Position numbers and translations under genes: made by a program
In this document: piece after piece, positions 1 through 7,368 of the stretch
How the letters are laid out: every line of letters begins with the position of its first letter
Numbering within the stretch: position 1 is the stretch's first letter
Source of the DNA: an uncultured Senegalimassilia sp.
Lineage (GTDB): Bacteria > Actinomycetota > Coriobacteriia > Coriobacteriales > Eggerthellaceae
Length of the DNA: 13,919 nucleotides
Direction: 5' to 3'
NCBI GenBank assembly: GCA_937925385.1
Contig: CALEWN010000189.1
Location: 1-13,919 of the forward strand
The notes under the pieces: model-generated
Seen by the model: the letters and a program-made list of their open reading frames with translations, nothing else
Database searches by the model: none
What the model was told of the DNA's origin: nothing

Positions 1-2
1 AC

Positions 3-158
3 GAGGAAACGCTGCAGCGGGAGCTGTCCTCGTTCGAAAGCGTGCGCGACAACTACCCGAAAACGCTGCTGACCCTCGACGACGCCCGCGAGCAATCCTA
101 CGACGGCATACGACGCATCTACGCGCTTGATTGGCTGCTGGGGAAGGTCGAGGCATAA
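3..158 (+). CDS. ATP-binding protein (AAA/DUF4143 type), C-terminal fragment
   Basis: The reading frame is open from the window edge and closes at TAA 156-158, giving the last 51 residues of a protein that starts outside the window. The tail contains YPKTLLTLDD followed by GIRRIYALDWLLG. This matches the usual C-terminal end of the AAA ATPase / DUF4143 proteins, which typically finish with a phrase like YPK-(hydrophobic)-T-D, then an N/D-G-I-R stretch and a D-(F/W)-L-L ending. These proteins have a Walker ATPase domain and a restriction-endonuclease-like C-terminal fold; their biological role is poorly defined. Only the extreme end is visible, so neither the ATPase motifs nor intactness can be judged. 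The gene converges on the molybdoenzyme operon, from which it is separated by about 300 bp of hairpin-rich DNA. Confidence 0.7.
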   Translation, partial: EETLQRELSSFESVRDNYPKTLLTLDDAREQSYDGIRRIYALDWLLGKVEA

Positions 159-193
159 GACCAGCGCCGGTCAAACGTCCGCGGCCCTGAACG

Positions 194-277
194 CAAGGCG
201 GCCCCTTCCGCTTGGAGACGTCCCTGTTTGCAAGGGGGTTTGGGGAAAGGGTGTCTCCAAGCGGAAGGGGCCGCTTG
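194..277. repeat. Nested inverted repeat resembling a pair of REP palindromes (BIME-like)
   Basis: Positions 198-219 and 253-274 are a perfect 22-bp inverted repeat with a 33-nt spacer. Three more pairs (194-196 with 275-277) form if G197 is bulged. The right arm is itself a palindrome: CAAGCGG (258-264), loop AAGGGG, CCGCTTG (271-277). The left arm has the same nature with GCGG/CCGC around CCCCTT. The spacer holds a small CCCT/AGGG stem. Two inverted palindromic units around a short linker is the architecture of REP pairs in other bacteria. It lies 36 nt after the ATPase stop, between convergent genes, so it may also act as a transcription barrier. No T-run follows on either strand. Confidence 0.7.
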
Positions 278-377
278 AGGGTATTCGGTTGTCGGGGCCG
301 GGAACCCTGCCGGGGCCGCCCGCTTCCCCGCCTCGCCGCCGGGGAGGGAATCGCCGACGGCGGAGCGGGGGGATTGG

Positions 378-425
378 CGGGCCGAAGCCCCGCAAGGGCA
401 TCGGCCCGGGCCGCCATGGGCGGCC
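378..425 (-). terminator. GC-rich double hairpin downstream of the anchor gene
   Basis: Just beyond the end of the anchor gene (stop at 461-463) are two strong stems. GGCCGCC (409-415) pairs with GGCGGCC (419-425) around ATG. CGGGCCG (378-384) pairs with CGGCCCG (402-408), with an inner GCCC/GGGC stem after a 2x2 internal loop. They would form first in the operon's transcript after its last stop codon. Neither is followed by a U-tract, so this would be a non-canonical terminator or a 3'-end stabiliser. The remaining DNA of 278-377 is GC-rich with no gene seen. Confidence 0.4.
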
Positions 426-460
426 GGACCAAGCGGCCCGGCCGGACCCGGGGAAGCGCC

Positions 461-1339
461 CTAGTAGAACATGAACACGGACAGGCCCACGTTGTAGAAG
501 GCGACGCGCAGGCAGACCGCGCCGACGAGGGCCGCGACCACGGCCACGCCGCCGAACAGCTTCCAGCTGGCGGCGTCGCCCTTCTTGCGAGCCATCACGC
601 AGCACACGAGCGGCACGAGCGCGCCCACGACCACGGCACCAAGCCACAGCAGCGGCGCCTGGGCGCCTACGGTCGCGGCAGCGTCGGCCACGGCCTTGGT
701 GGGATGCGTCGGATCGAAGTAGTAGCCCACCTGGGAGAACGCGCCGGCGCTCAGCTGGATGAAGGCCGCGTAGGCAACGGTGCACACGGCGCCGATCGCG
801 GAGCCCGCCACGGCGGGCAGGCCGCCCTCACCGATCTCCTGGCCCTTGGCGGCGAGCACGACCGCGCAAGTGGCCGGGCCGAGCAGGCAGGCGGCGCCCA
901 CGATGGAGAGCACCTCGAACACGGAATCCCACGCCGGGCGCGCCGGCATCATGTAGGAATGCGCGCACACCGCGGCCAGGATCACGCTGATGGCGATGGC
1001 GACCCACGCCATGCCCTTAGGCAGCGTGCCGCCGTCGTCGGACTTGCGGGCCATGACGAAGTACGCCACGGCGATCACCACGAACACCACGATCGCGATG
1101 AGCTCCTGCGTGATGCCGGAGGTGATGTGGCCGAAGCCGTTGAAGATGCGCTCCCAGTGCTGCAGGTGGAAGAACACGGCGATGCCGCCGACGGCCAGAA
1201 GCACGCAGGACAAGATCGCCAGCAGCTGCTGGGACTTCTTGCCCGCGCCCTTGAGCGCCAGCGCGCCGGCTCCGCCGAGCACGCCGCAGCCCCAAGCGGT
1301 AAGGGTGGTGAACAAAATCAGAGGCCATTGCAGTTCCAT
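461..1339 (-). CDS. DmsC-like membrane anchor subunit of molybdoenzyme
   Basis: The 292-residue product is very hydrophobic, with about eight predicted membrane helices (roughly residues 5-28, 39-58, 77-97, 109-128, 139-163, 174-197, 227-249 and 259-280). That matches the length and helix number of the DmsC family of quinol-binding anchors. A conserved-looking loop after helix 2, FHLQHWERIFNGFGHI (57-72), resembles the DmsC region next to the quinol site. By family, it would anchor the catalytic and Fe-S subunits on the outer face of the membrane and pass electrons from menaquinol. The start ATG (1337-1339 complement) is preceded by GGGGAGGAG. It begins 3 nt after the Fe-S subunit's stop, so translation is probably coupled. 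It is the last gene of the operon. The substrate of the complex is not shown by this subunit. Confidence 0.85.
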   Translation of the reverse strand: MELQWPLILFTTLTAWGCGVLGGAGALALKGAGKKSQQLLAILSCVLLAVGGIAVFFHLQHWERIFNGFGHITSGITQELIAIVVFVVIAVAYFVMARKSDDGGTLPKGMAWVAIAISVILAAVCAHSYMMPARPAWDSVFEVLSIVGAACLLGPATCAVVLAAKGQEIGEGGLPAVAGSAIGAVCTVAYAAFIQLSAGAFSQVGYYFDPTHPTKAVADAAATVGAQAPLLWLGAVVVGALVPLVCCVMARKKGDAASWKLFGGVAVVAALVGAVCLRVAFYNVGLSVFMFY

Positions 1340-1342
1340 GAT

Positions 1343-2011
1343 CTACTCCTCCCCTTGCCAATCGCGGTCGCGCAAGATGTACACGAAGCCGGGGCCGTTG
1401 CCCACGTCCGGCAGATGATGCACGTCGGACTGCTTGTATTCCTGCACGCATTCCTTCAGCGTGATGCGCGTATGCTCGGTCTTGTCGTAGCTCGGGTCGC
1501 CCTCGGTCACGTCAACCACCCACGGCGCCTCGAACGAATCGATGCCCTTGTCCAGGTCGCCGAAGAAGCGCGCACGGCCGCCGCATTGAGCCACGCAAGC
1601 AGGCAGCTCGCCTTGCGCGATACGCTGTTCGCACAAGGTGCACTTCTCAACCACGCGCTCCTCGGTATTGAGATAGCGCACGCCATAGGGGCAGCTCATG
1701 GCGCAGAACTGGCAGCCGATGCACTTCGACTTGTCGATCTGCACGGTACCGTCCTCGGCGATGTGGCTAGCCCCGGTCGGGCACACCTTCACGCACTCCG
1801 GGTCCTTGCAGTGCTGGCACTGCACGGTCAGGAAGTACATCTCCACATCAGGCCACGTACCGCAACCGTCGGCCTTCGGGTTCGGGCCGACGCGCAGCGT
1901 CTTGTTCCAGTAATCGCCCACCGGCACGTTGTTCATGGCCTTGCACGCCACGCCGCATGCCAGGCAGCCCATGCAACGGTTCAGATCCGTTGCAATCGCA
2001 TAATGAGTCAT
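1343..2011 (-). CDS. DmsB-like four-cluster ferredoxin subunit
   Basis: The 222-residue protein has sixteen cysteines in four groups: C13/16/19/23, C65/68/73/77, C97/100/103/107 and C124/127/139/143. This is the signature of the electron-transfer subunits of DMSO-reductase-family complexes (DmsB, PhsB, NrfC type), which carry four [4Fe-4S] clusters. Typical phrases are CVKVCPTGA (73-81) and CIGCQFCAMSCPYGVRYL (97-114). There is no signal peptide; in this family the subunit is exported by hitch-hiking on the Tat signal of the catalytic partner. It begins 15 nt after the catalytic gene's stop with a near-perfect ribosome site AAAGGAGGTG that overlaps that stop codon, 7 nt before ATG. Its role is to relay electrons between the membrane anchor and the molybdenum subunit. 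Confidence 0.93.
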   Translation of the reverse strand: MTHYAIATDLNRCMGCLACGVACKAMNNVPVGDYWNKTLRVGPNPKADGCGTWPDVEMYFLTVQCQHCKDPECVKVCPTGASHIAEDGTVQIDKSKCIGCQFCAMSCPYGVRYLNTEERVVEKCTLCEQRIAQGELPACVAQCGGRARFFGDLDKGIDSFEAPWVVDVTEGDPSYDKTEHTRITLKECVQEYKQSDVHHLPDVGNGPGFVYILRDRDWQGEE

Positions 2012-2026
2012 CTTCGCGCACCTCCT

Positions 2027-4924
2027 TTACGCTTCATCGCGAACGTCGTAGTTCGGCAGCCATTCCTTCAGACGCGGGTCGGAGGCGTCGTGGATGATCT
2101 CGTTGCCGTTGTGATCGCACGGCACGGGATTGCCGAACGGCGAGTTCTCCGCCGTTGCCTTGTAGATGTTGACGGGGTACGCGCGCAGGTAACTGGTGCC
2201 GGAGATGCGGTCCTGATAACCCTTGCCCGTGGTGACCAGGCAGTTGCAGCCGCACAGGTCGTATCCCTTGTCGGCCTGATCGAGCTCGGGGAACCACCAC
2301 TGATGCTCCAGGTTCACCGTACCGGGCGCGATGCCGTGGTACAGGTCGGCCACCTGACGGATCTTGCCGTTGTCGTTCTCGATCCACACCCAGTCGCCCT
2401 GCTCGATGCCCAAGCGCGCGGCATCCTGCGGGTTGATCTCGATGCGCGGAGCCGGCCACATCTCGCGGCACCACGGCAGCTGCCTGCGCTCGGAGTGTAA
2501 GTACACCGGAATACGGCGGCCGGTCGTGGCGGTGAACGGGTACTTCTCGTTCATCTCCGGGTCGGAGATCGGGCTCAGCGGCGGCTCCTTGTACGTGGGC
2601 AGGAAGTCCTCCTCGTCCTCGGGCATGAACGTCTCGATGAGCGTGTTCCAGATTTCCATCTTGCGGGTCGGCGTGCCGAAACCGGGCTTGGCGAACTCCT
2701 CGAGCGCGTTCTTGTCGCCGAGTGCCTTCAGCGGCATCATGCCCGTCTCGTAGCGGCGATACGTGCCCCACGTGTCGGGAGCAACCACCTTGGCGTCCTT
2801 CCAGCCGTTCTTCTGGAAGTCTTCCTTGTACTCTTCCCACGTGATGGGATCACCCTGGCGGCCGGTGTTCAACATGATGTCAAGGTTCTCGATGCGGCTG
2901 GGCCACTTGTTCTCGTCCGGGCCCCACTGCTTGCCCATGTACTTGTAGATCATCGTGGCGATCTCGATGTCGTGCAGCGTGTCGGCGGGAGGCTCGATGG
3001 CGCGGCACGTTGCGCCCTGGCCGCCCGACGGGCCTTGCGAAAGGCGCGGGCAGTCGGTCTCAAGCCAGTGCTGCGCGGGCAGCAGGATGTCGGCCATGCC
3101 GGCGGTCGGCGTCTTCCACAGGTCCTCGCACACGAAAAAGTCCAGGTTGGGGAACGCCTTCCACTTCTGCAGGGAGTTCGACATGCACATGAAGTCACCC
3201 GTGGAGCACCAACCGGCCTTCACCGGGTACGGATCGCCCGTCTCGATGGCCTTCCACACGCTGGCATCGTCCGCCCAGCCCTGCCACCAGCCCAGAAGCG
3301 GGTAATCCTCGATGCCGAGCGTCTTGTTGAACTCCTCGGCAGAGATGTTCGGGATGCCGGGGGCCACGGCGCCAAGGCCTGCCTTGAAGATGAAGTCGCC
3401 CTGCGTACCGCCGCGATGACCTGCGGGGACATCCCAGTTGCCCGACAGGCCGATGTAGGTGTCCATGGCGCGGCACATGGCGATGGCGTTGCAGCTGTGC
3501 TCGATAGCCAGCTGATACTGCACGCCGCCGTTGCCGTAACCGGTGGACGGGTCGATGCGCGTGGCGTGGATCTTCGCGGCGCGCTCGATGGACTCCGCCG
3601 GCACGCCGGTGATCTCGGAGACCTTCTCGGGCGTGTACTCGGCAACGCGTGCGGTGAAGTACTCCCACACGGGCTTGACCTTGGACTTGCGGCCGTCCTT
3701 CAGCTCCACCTCGAACTCGCCGTACAGCGCCGGGTCGATGGCCGGGTCAAACGGCGTCGGGTCGGGAACCCAGCCCTGGCTCACGCCGGGCACCAGATGC
3801 TCCTGCATACCCTCATGGCCGGCGGTCGGCTTGCTCCAAGTCTCGCCTTCCCACATGCCGCTGTCCGCGTCGAAGTAGGTCATGCGGTTGTTCAGGTTGT
3901 CCCACACCATGAACTTGTGCGGGTCGCCGTCTTCCTTCAGGTCGCTTTCCTTGAGCAGGCGCGTCTTCATCTGGCACTTGCCGCTGGTGACGCGGTAGAC
4001 CTCGTAGCCGGAGGGCTCCACGTCGTTGCAAACCAGGAACGGCGCGTCGGTCCACTTCTTGGCGAACAGGTCGTCGTACAGGTCGTTGTCGACCAGCACG
4101 TTCAACCAGCCCATGGCCATGGCGCCGTCTGTGCCGGGGCGCAGGTTCAGCCAGATGTCGGCCTCCTTGCCCAGGTTGGTCATGCGCGGGTCCACCACGA
4201 TGTGCGTGTCGGCCTTCTCGGCGACGTCGACCACGGTGCGGCAAGCGTCGTCATAGTTCGAAAGCTCAGGGCCGGTTCCCCAGGACGTATAAACCTTCGG
4301 GCGGCCGACCGTCTCCATCCACGATGCCTGCATCATGGAGTTCAGCGCGGTGGCGAAGAAGCGCGGGCCCTTGCACACCTGCCACGGAATGCACATGTTC
4401 GGGCTGCCGACCAGCTGACCGAGCGCGCCGTACGCGAACATGCCCCAGATGCGACTGGTTCCCGACATGCCGAAGATAGACTCCCCGCCGTAGCGGTCCA
4501 TCGTTTCCTGTAGCTTCTCGGCGATGGTGCTCATCGCCTCGTCCCAGCTGATGCGCACCCAACCGGGATCGTCCTCGCCGCGGGCGTTCGTGCGCTTCAT
4601 GGGGTGGTACAGACGGTCGGGGTGATATGCCGCCTGCAGCGACGCCTGACCCTTGCCGCAATGGTTGCCCATGGAATGGAACGCGCTCTCGTCGCCTTCC
4701 GTGCGGATGGCGCGGCCGTTCTCGACGATGACCCACACGCCGCATTCCATCTTGCCGCAGCCGCGGCAGCAGGAACGCACGCGCTTGGTCTCGCCGGCCT
4801 TGCTTTGGGTGGCGCTGCCCGACTCGGCCAGCGCAGCGCCCGTAGGCGTCACCACGGCAGCGGCTGTCGCGGTGACGGCAGCCAGCTTCGTGAACGCGCG
4901 ACGCGTCATATTCAGCTTGCCCAT
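2027..4924 (-). CDS. Tat-exported molybdopterin oxidoreductase, catalytic subunit (DMSO-reductase superfamily; substrate unknown)
   Basis: 965 residues from the ATG at 4922-4924, chosen because AAGGAGGAGAGC precedes it directly and it opens a Tat signal: MTRRAFTKLA at 6-15, a hydrophobic run to about 27, and a likely AxA cleavage after ALA (31-33). The open frame runs further upstream, but no ribosome site supports that. Cysteines 52/53, 56, 61 and 89 form the N-terminal [4Fe-4S] site. Residues about 105-700 are the bis-molybdopterin-guanine-dinucleotide domains (VRISWDEAM 123-131, ADIWLNLRPGTD 255-266), and the last ~160 residues are the dinucleotide-binding domain. By my alignment from memory, C184 in WQVCKGP falls on the selenocysteine of formate dehydrogenase H and the cysteine ligand of acetylene hydratase. 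A Mo-Cys enzyme differs from true DmsA, which uses serine. At 965 residues it is also longer than E. coli DmsA. Catechol dehydroxylases of gut Eggerthellaceae belong to the same superfamily and are one possibility; a sulfur- or other-compound reductase is another. First gene of the operon, divergent from a LuxR regulator. Confidence 0.9.
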   Translation of the reverse strand: MGKLNMTRRAFTKLAAVTATAAAVVTPTGAALAESGSATQSKAGETKRVRSCCRGCGKMECGVWVIVENGRAIRTEGDESAFHSMGNHCGKGQASLQAAYHPDRLYHPMKRTNARGEDDPGWVRISWDEAMSTIAEKLQETMDRYGGESIFGMSGTSRIWGMFAYGALGQLVGSPNMCIPWQVCKGPRFFATALNSMMQASWMETVGRPKVYTSWGTGPELSNYDDACRTVVDVAEKADTHIVVDPRMTNLGKEADIWLNLRPGTDGAMAMGWLNVLVDNDLYDDLFAKKWTDAPFLVCNDVEPSGYEVYRVTSGKCQMKTRLLKESDLKEDGDPHKFMVWDNLNNRMTYFDADSGMWEGETWSKPTAGHEGMQEHLVPGVSQGWVPDPTPFDPAIDPALYGEFEVELKDGRKSKVKPVWEYFTARVAEYTPEKVSEITGVPAESIERAAKIHATRIDPSTGYGNGGVQYQLAIEHSCNAIAMCRAMDTYIGLSGNWDVPAGHRGGTQGDFIFKAGLGAVAPGIPNISAEEFNKTLGIEDYPLLGWWQGWADDASVWKAIETGDPYPVKAGWCSTGDFMCMSNSLQKWKAFPNLDFFVCEDLWKTPTAGMADILLPAQHWLETDCPRLSQGPSGGQGATCRAIEPPADTLHDIEIATMIYKYMGKQWGPDENKWPSRIENLDIMLNTGRQGDPITWEEYKEDFQKNGWKDAKVVAPDTWGTYRRYETGMMPLKALGDKNALEEFAKPGFGTPTRKMEIWNTLIETFMPEDEEDFLPTYKEPPLSPISDPEMNEKYPFTATTGRRIPVYLHSERRQLPWCREMWPAPRIEINPQDAARLGIEQGDWVWIENDNGKIRQVADLYHGIAPGTVNLEHQWWFPELDQADKGYDLCGCNCLVTTGKGYQDRISGTSYLRAYPVNIYKATAENSPFGNPVPCDHNGNEIIHDASDPRLKEWLPNYDVRDEA

Positions 4925-5113
4925 GCTCTCCTCCTTCTCTCGTCCTTTCGCCCCCGCGAACGCGCTGCAGCGGCATCGCATCGCGGGAAGGAAAACGCTC
5001 CCTCGGGCGCTTCCCCGAGCATTAAGCGACTTCGTCCGCATTGCCACCGACGTGTTGCGCTCAGCCCTTGCGTTTTCACAACGCATCCGAAGATACCGGG
5101 CAGGATGGCGCTT

Positions 5114-5156
5114 CGAAATCGGGCACGAGAGACGATTTCGCAATATCGTGCGATAT
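5114..5156. promoter_or_regulatory. Two dyad-symmetric candidate operators in the divergent promoter region
   Basis: CGAAATCG (5114-5121) and CGATTTCG (5133-5140) are perfect 8-bp inverted halves with an 11-nt spacer, so centres lie 19 bp apart, about two helical turns. Three bases on, ATATCG-TG-CGATAT (5143-5156) is a compact palindrome. Both sit between the molybdoenzyme operon and its divergent LuxR-type regulator, where a regulator site would be expected. The rest of 4925-5279 holds no gene; clear -35/-10 boxes toward the operon were not found. Binding by the neighbouring LuxR protein is inference. Confidence 0.45.
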
Positions 5157-5236
5157 GCATGAGATGTTTGACCTGGGGTTTTCCCGAAGGCTGAAATCTA
5201 TGGGCCATCAAACGCCCTCAAGCCGTCGAGCATTCG

Positions 5237-5242
5237 TATAAT
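5237..5242 (+). promoter_or_regulatory. Consensus -10 box (TATAAT) for the LuxR regulator gene
   Basis: A perfect TATAAT lies at 5237-5242 and would start transcription near 5249-5250. It overlaps the upstream-most in-frame ATG of the regulator (5241-5243), which argues against that ATG being the start. No good -35 hexamer is found 16-18 bp upstream (GCCCTC at the 17-bp position), so the promoter may need an activator. A TTGACC at 5168-5173 is too far away to pair with it. Confidence 0.5.
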
Positions 5243-5267
5243 GAAAACCAAGTTGATATGGGTTACC

Positions 5268-5273
5268 GGAGGG
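5268..5273 (+). promoter_or_regulatory. Ribosome-binding site that decides the regulator's start
   Basis: GGAGGG at 5268-5273 is followed after 6 nt by an in-frame TTG (5280-5282). The ATG at 5241 has no comparable site upstream. Together with the TATAAT box this makes the TTG the better start. Confidence 0.6.
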
Positions 5274-5279
5274 CAGGTT

Positions 5280-6794
5280 TTGGGGAACTTGAAGACGATC
5301 AAAGGCGACAAGGGGACGCGGCATCAGGCCGCAGGGCTCATCACGCCCGCCATCGTCGGCATCGGCGTTGCACTCGGCTGCACGCTGGCGTGGCCGCTCA
5401 TGGCGTTTCAGAGCTTGAACCTATATGCAGTGCTTGCGAATCGCGAATGGATCCTCGACCAGGCATACCTGCTGTCCATCGTGGCAACCACCGTCACGCT
5501 CGCGCTCTGCGGCATCCTCTATAAGCGGTTCGACCGGCTGCTGGGCTCGATGCCGGCGCGCCACCTGTTCCCCACTGGCATGGCCGTATGCACGCTGCTG
5601 GTGCTGGGCGCAGGCAGCGAGGGGACGGTCGGCACGGCGCTCGTCACCGCGTACGGCATAGGCACCGGCGTGTTCTCCGCGCTGTTCCTCATGAACTTCG
5701 GCGCGGTGCTGGGCGTGCTGTCGCTCAAGCAATCGGCAGCCGCCATCGCCATCGGGCACCTGGCATCCACCGTGCTGTTCTTCGCCTTCCTGTTCTTCGG
5801 ACGCTTCGAGTCCGTGCTGTTCTGCGCCAGCATGGGTCCGGTTGCCGCAGCGTTTCTGTTCTACGGGGTCTCCAGCTTGCAGATCGACAAGAAGCAGACC
5901 AACGCCCTACCGCGCTATGCCGACCAGGAAGACCCTGCCGATCGCCGCCAGCTGCTTAGCCTGATCTGCGCGCTCGGCTCGACCATGCTCGCATGCGGCG
6001 TGTCCTACGAGCTGTCGCGAACGCTATACGTGCAGATGGGCCAGCTCGCCAGCAGCGGCGTGGGCCCCTATGCCATCGCGCAAGGCTGCATCACCACGCT
6101 CACCGCCATCGGGTTCATCGGCGTGGCGCTCGTGTTCATCACCTCGAACGGCACCCGCGGCCCCGAGGCGTGCTATCGTCTCATCACCACGTTCCTGCTT
6201 GCCGGAGCGCTGCTCCTGCCTGCGCCGATGTTGTTCCCCAATGTACCCGCCTATCTGCCGCTGGCCATCGACGTCGGCGCATTCCAATGTCTGGACATGG
6301 GCATGTGGATCCTCGTCGCCGGCTTGTGCCGCCGCTATCAAACCTCATGCCTGTTCGCGTTCGGGCTTATCCGAGCCGCATGGGCGGCAGGTCCGCTTGC
6401 GGGCATGCTGATTGGGCGGTGGCTGTGGTACGGCGTGGGCCTCGATGTTGCCGGCGCGTTCACCGCAGCCTGCACGTGCGTGCTGCTCATCGCGCTTGTG
6501 AGCAATTTCGTGTTCACCGAGAACACGCTGTCCAAGGCGCTCAGCATCATGCCGACCGACCGCAAACAGCGCTTCCAAGACCGCTGCCGCGCCGTCATCG
6601 AGCGCTACAGCCTGACCGAGCGCGAGGGCGAGATCATGATCATGTTCGCGAAAGGCCGCAACCTGCCCTACGTGCAAGAGCAGCTGTGCCTGTCGAAGAG
6701 CACCGTGAGCACCCATCGCCAGCACATCTATCAAAAGCTCGGCGTGCACTCCGCCCAAGAGATGATCGACCTGATCCAAGAGGAGAACGGGTAG
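5280..6794 (+). CDS. LuxR-family regulator with polytopic membrane domain
   Basis: Starting at TTG 5280 the product has 504 residues; starting at ATG 5241 it would have 517. Residues 1 to about 420 are hydrophobic with roughly a dozen predicted helices, resembling a transporter-like fold. A cytoplasmic linker follows (SIMPTDRKQRFQDRC). The last ~65 residues are a LuxR/GerE helix-turn-helix: YSLTEREGEIMIMFAKGRN, then VQEQLCLSKSTVSTHRQHIYQKLGVHSAQEMIDLI. The SLTEREGEI opening and the recognition helix STVSTHRQHIYQKL are diagnostic. Regulators of this shape are abundant in Eggerthellaceae and often sit beside molybdoenzyme operons; the membrane part is assumed to sense a ligand. Divergent orientation with the operon suggests it controls it. 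A receiver domain and a PAS domain are absent. A gap of 65 bp without a clear terminator separates it from dtd. Confidence 0.88.
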   Translation: MGNLKTIKGDKGTRHQAAGLITPAIVGIGVALGCTLAWPLMAFQSLNLYAVLANREWILDQAYLLSIVATTVTLALCGILYKRFDRLLGSMPARHLFPTGMAVCTLLVLGAGSEGTVGTALVTAYGIGTGVFSALFLMNFGAVLGVLSLKQSAAAIAIGHLASTVLFFAFLFFGRFESVLFCASMGPVAAAFLFYGVSSLQIDKKQTNALPRYADQEDPADRRQLLSLICALGSTMLACGVSYELSRTLYVQMGQLASSGVGPYAIAQGCITTLTAIGFIGVALVFITSNGTRGPEACYRLITTFLLAGALLLPAPMLFPNVPAYLPLAIDVGAFQCLDMGMWILVAGLCRRYQTSCLFAFGLIRAAWAAGPLAGMLIGRWLWYGVGLDVAGAFTAACTCVLLIALVSNFVFTENTLSKALSIMPTDRKQRFQDRCRAVIERYSLTEREGEIMIMFAKGRNLPYVQEQLCLSKSTVSTHRQHIYQKLGVHSAQEMIDLIQEENG

Positions 6795-6859
6795 AGGGCG
6801 GGGCTGGGGCATCCGCAATGCGTTATGCTGACAAGCAAACACATTGAAAGGAGGGCCTT

Positions 6860-7306
6860 ATGCGGGCATTGGTGCAGCGCGTGACGCATGCGCAGGTGGA
6901 TATCGATGGCGAGACGGTGGGCTCGTGCGAGCGCGGCTACCTGGTCTTGCTGGGCGTGGGCGCGGACGACGGCCCCGAGCAGATTGAGCGGCTGTGGGGC
7001 AAGATCTTCAAGCTGCGCATCTTCGAGGACGAGAACGGCAAGACGAACCGCTCGCTTGCCGACGTGGACGGCCAGGTGCTCATCGTGTCGCAGTTCACCC
7101 TGTACGCCAACTGCAAGAAGGGCAACCGACCCTCGTTCACCGGCGCCGGCGCACCTGACCAGGCCGAACGGCTTTACGAACAGTTCGTCGAACGCGCCCG
7201 CCAAGACGTGCCGCACGTGGAAACCGGCCGTTTCGGTGCCATGATGCAGGTCAGCCTGGTCAACGACGGCCCCTTCACCATCTGGCTTGATACCGATCAG
7301 CTGTAG
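6860..7306 (+). CDS. dtd: D-aminoacyl-tRNA deacylase
   Basis: This 148-residue protein has the full length and both signature motifs of the DTD family: SQFTLYA (77-83) and the Gly-Pro motif NDGPFT (135-140), plus GNRPSF (88-93). The start [13 protein letters not shown] is typical. The enzyme hydrolyses D-amino acids (and glycine misattached to tRNA-Ala) from tRNA in the cytoplasm, acting as a proofreading factor; the cis Gly-Pro motif gives chiral selectivity. AAAGGAGGG lies just upstream with good spacing to ATG 6860. It follows the regulator gene by 65 bp and may be read through from it, although no functional link is known. It converges on the glutamine synthetase gene. Confidence 0.96.
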   Translation: MRALVQRVTHAQVDIDGETVGSCERGYLVLLGVGADDGPEQIERLWGKIFKLRIFEDENGKTNRSLADVDGQVLIVSQFTLYANCKKGNRPSFTGAGAPDQAERLYEQFVERARQDVPHVETGRFGAMMQVSLVNDGPFTIWLDTDQL

Positions 7307-7311
7307 AATCG

Positions 7312-7344
7312 CAAAAAGGAAGCCGCCCATGGGGCGGCCTCCTT
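7312..7344 (-). terminator. Intrinsic terminator of the glutamine synthetase gene
   Basis: GCCGCCC (7322-7328) pairs with GGGCGGC (7332-7338) around ATG. An A/C mismatch follows, then AAGGA (7316-7320) pairs with TCCTT (7340-7344). Read on the minus strand the 12-bp stem runs directly into TTTTT (complement of 7313-7317), a classic rho-independent terminator 25 nt past the glutamine synthetase stop. On the plus strand no T-run follows, so stopping of dtd transcripts here would be less efficient. Confidence 0.85.
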
Positions 7345-7368
7345 CACATTCCGGATAAATCCCGTTTG

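Noticed and set aside
212..2500. Very long plus-strand open frame opposite the anchor and Fe-S genes
   Set aside because: It is a GC-bias shadow: low-complexity His/Ala/Arg-rich translation, no ribosome site, and the minus-strand frames encode clear protein families.
4925..5143. N-terminal extension of the catalytic molybdoenzyme subunit
   Set aside because: The frame is open to 5143 but has no ribosome site, and the extension would place the Tat signal about 70 residues inside the protein.
5168..5182. ACCTGGGGTTTT shared between the luxR upstream region and the left repeat element
   Set aside because: A 12-base match is expected several times by chance in a window this size, and the other element motifs are absent near 5170.
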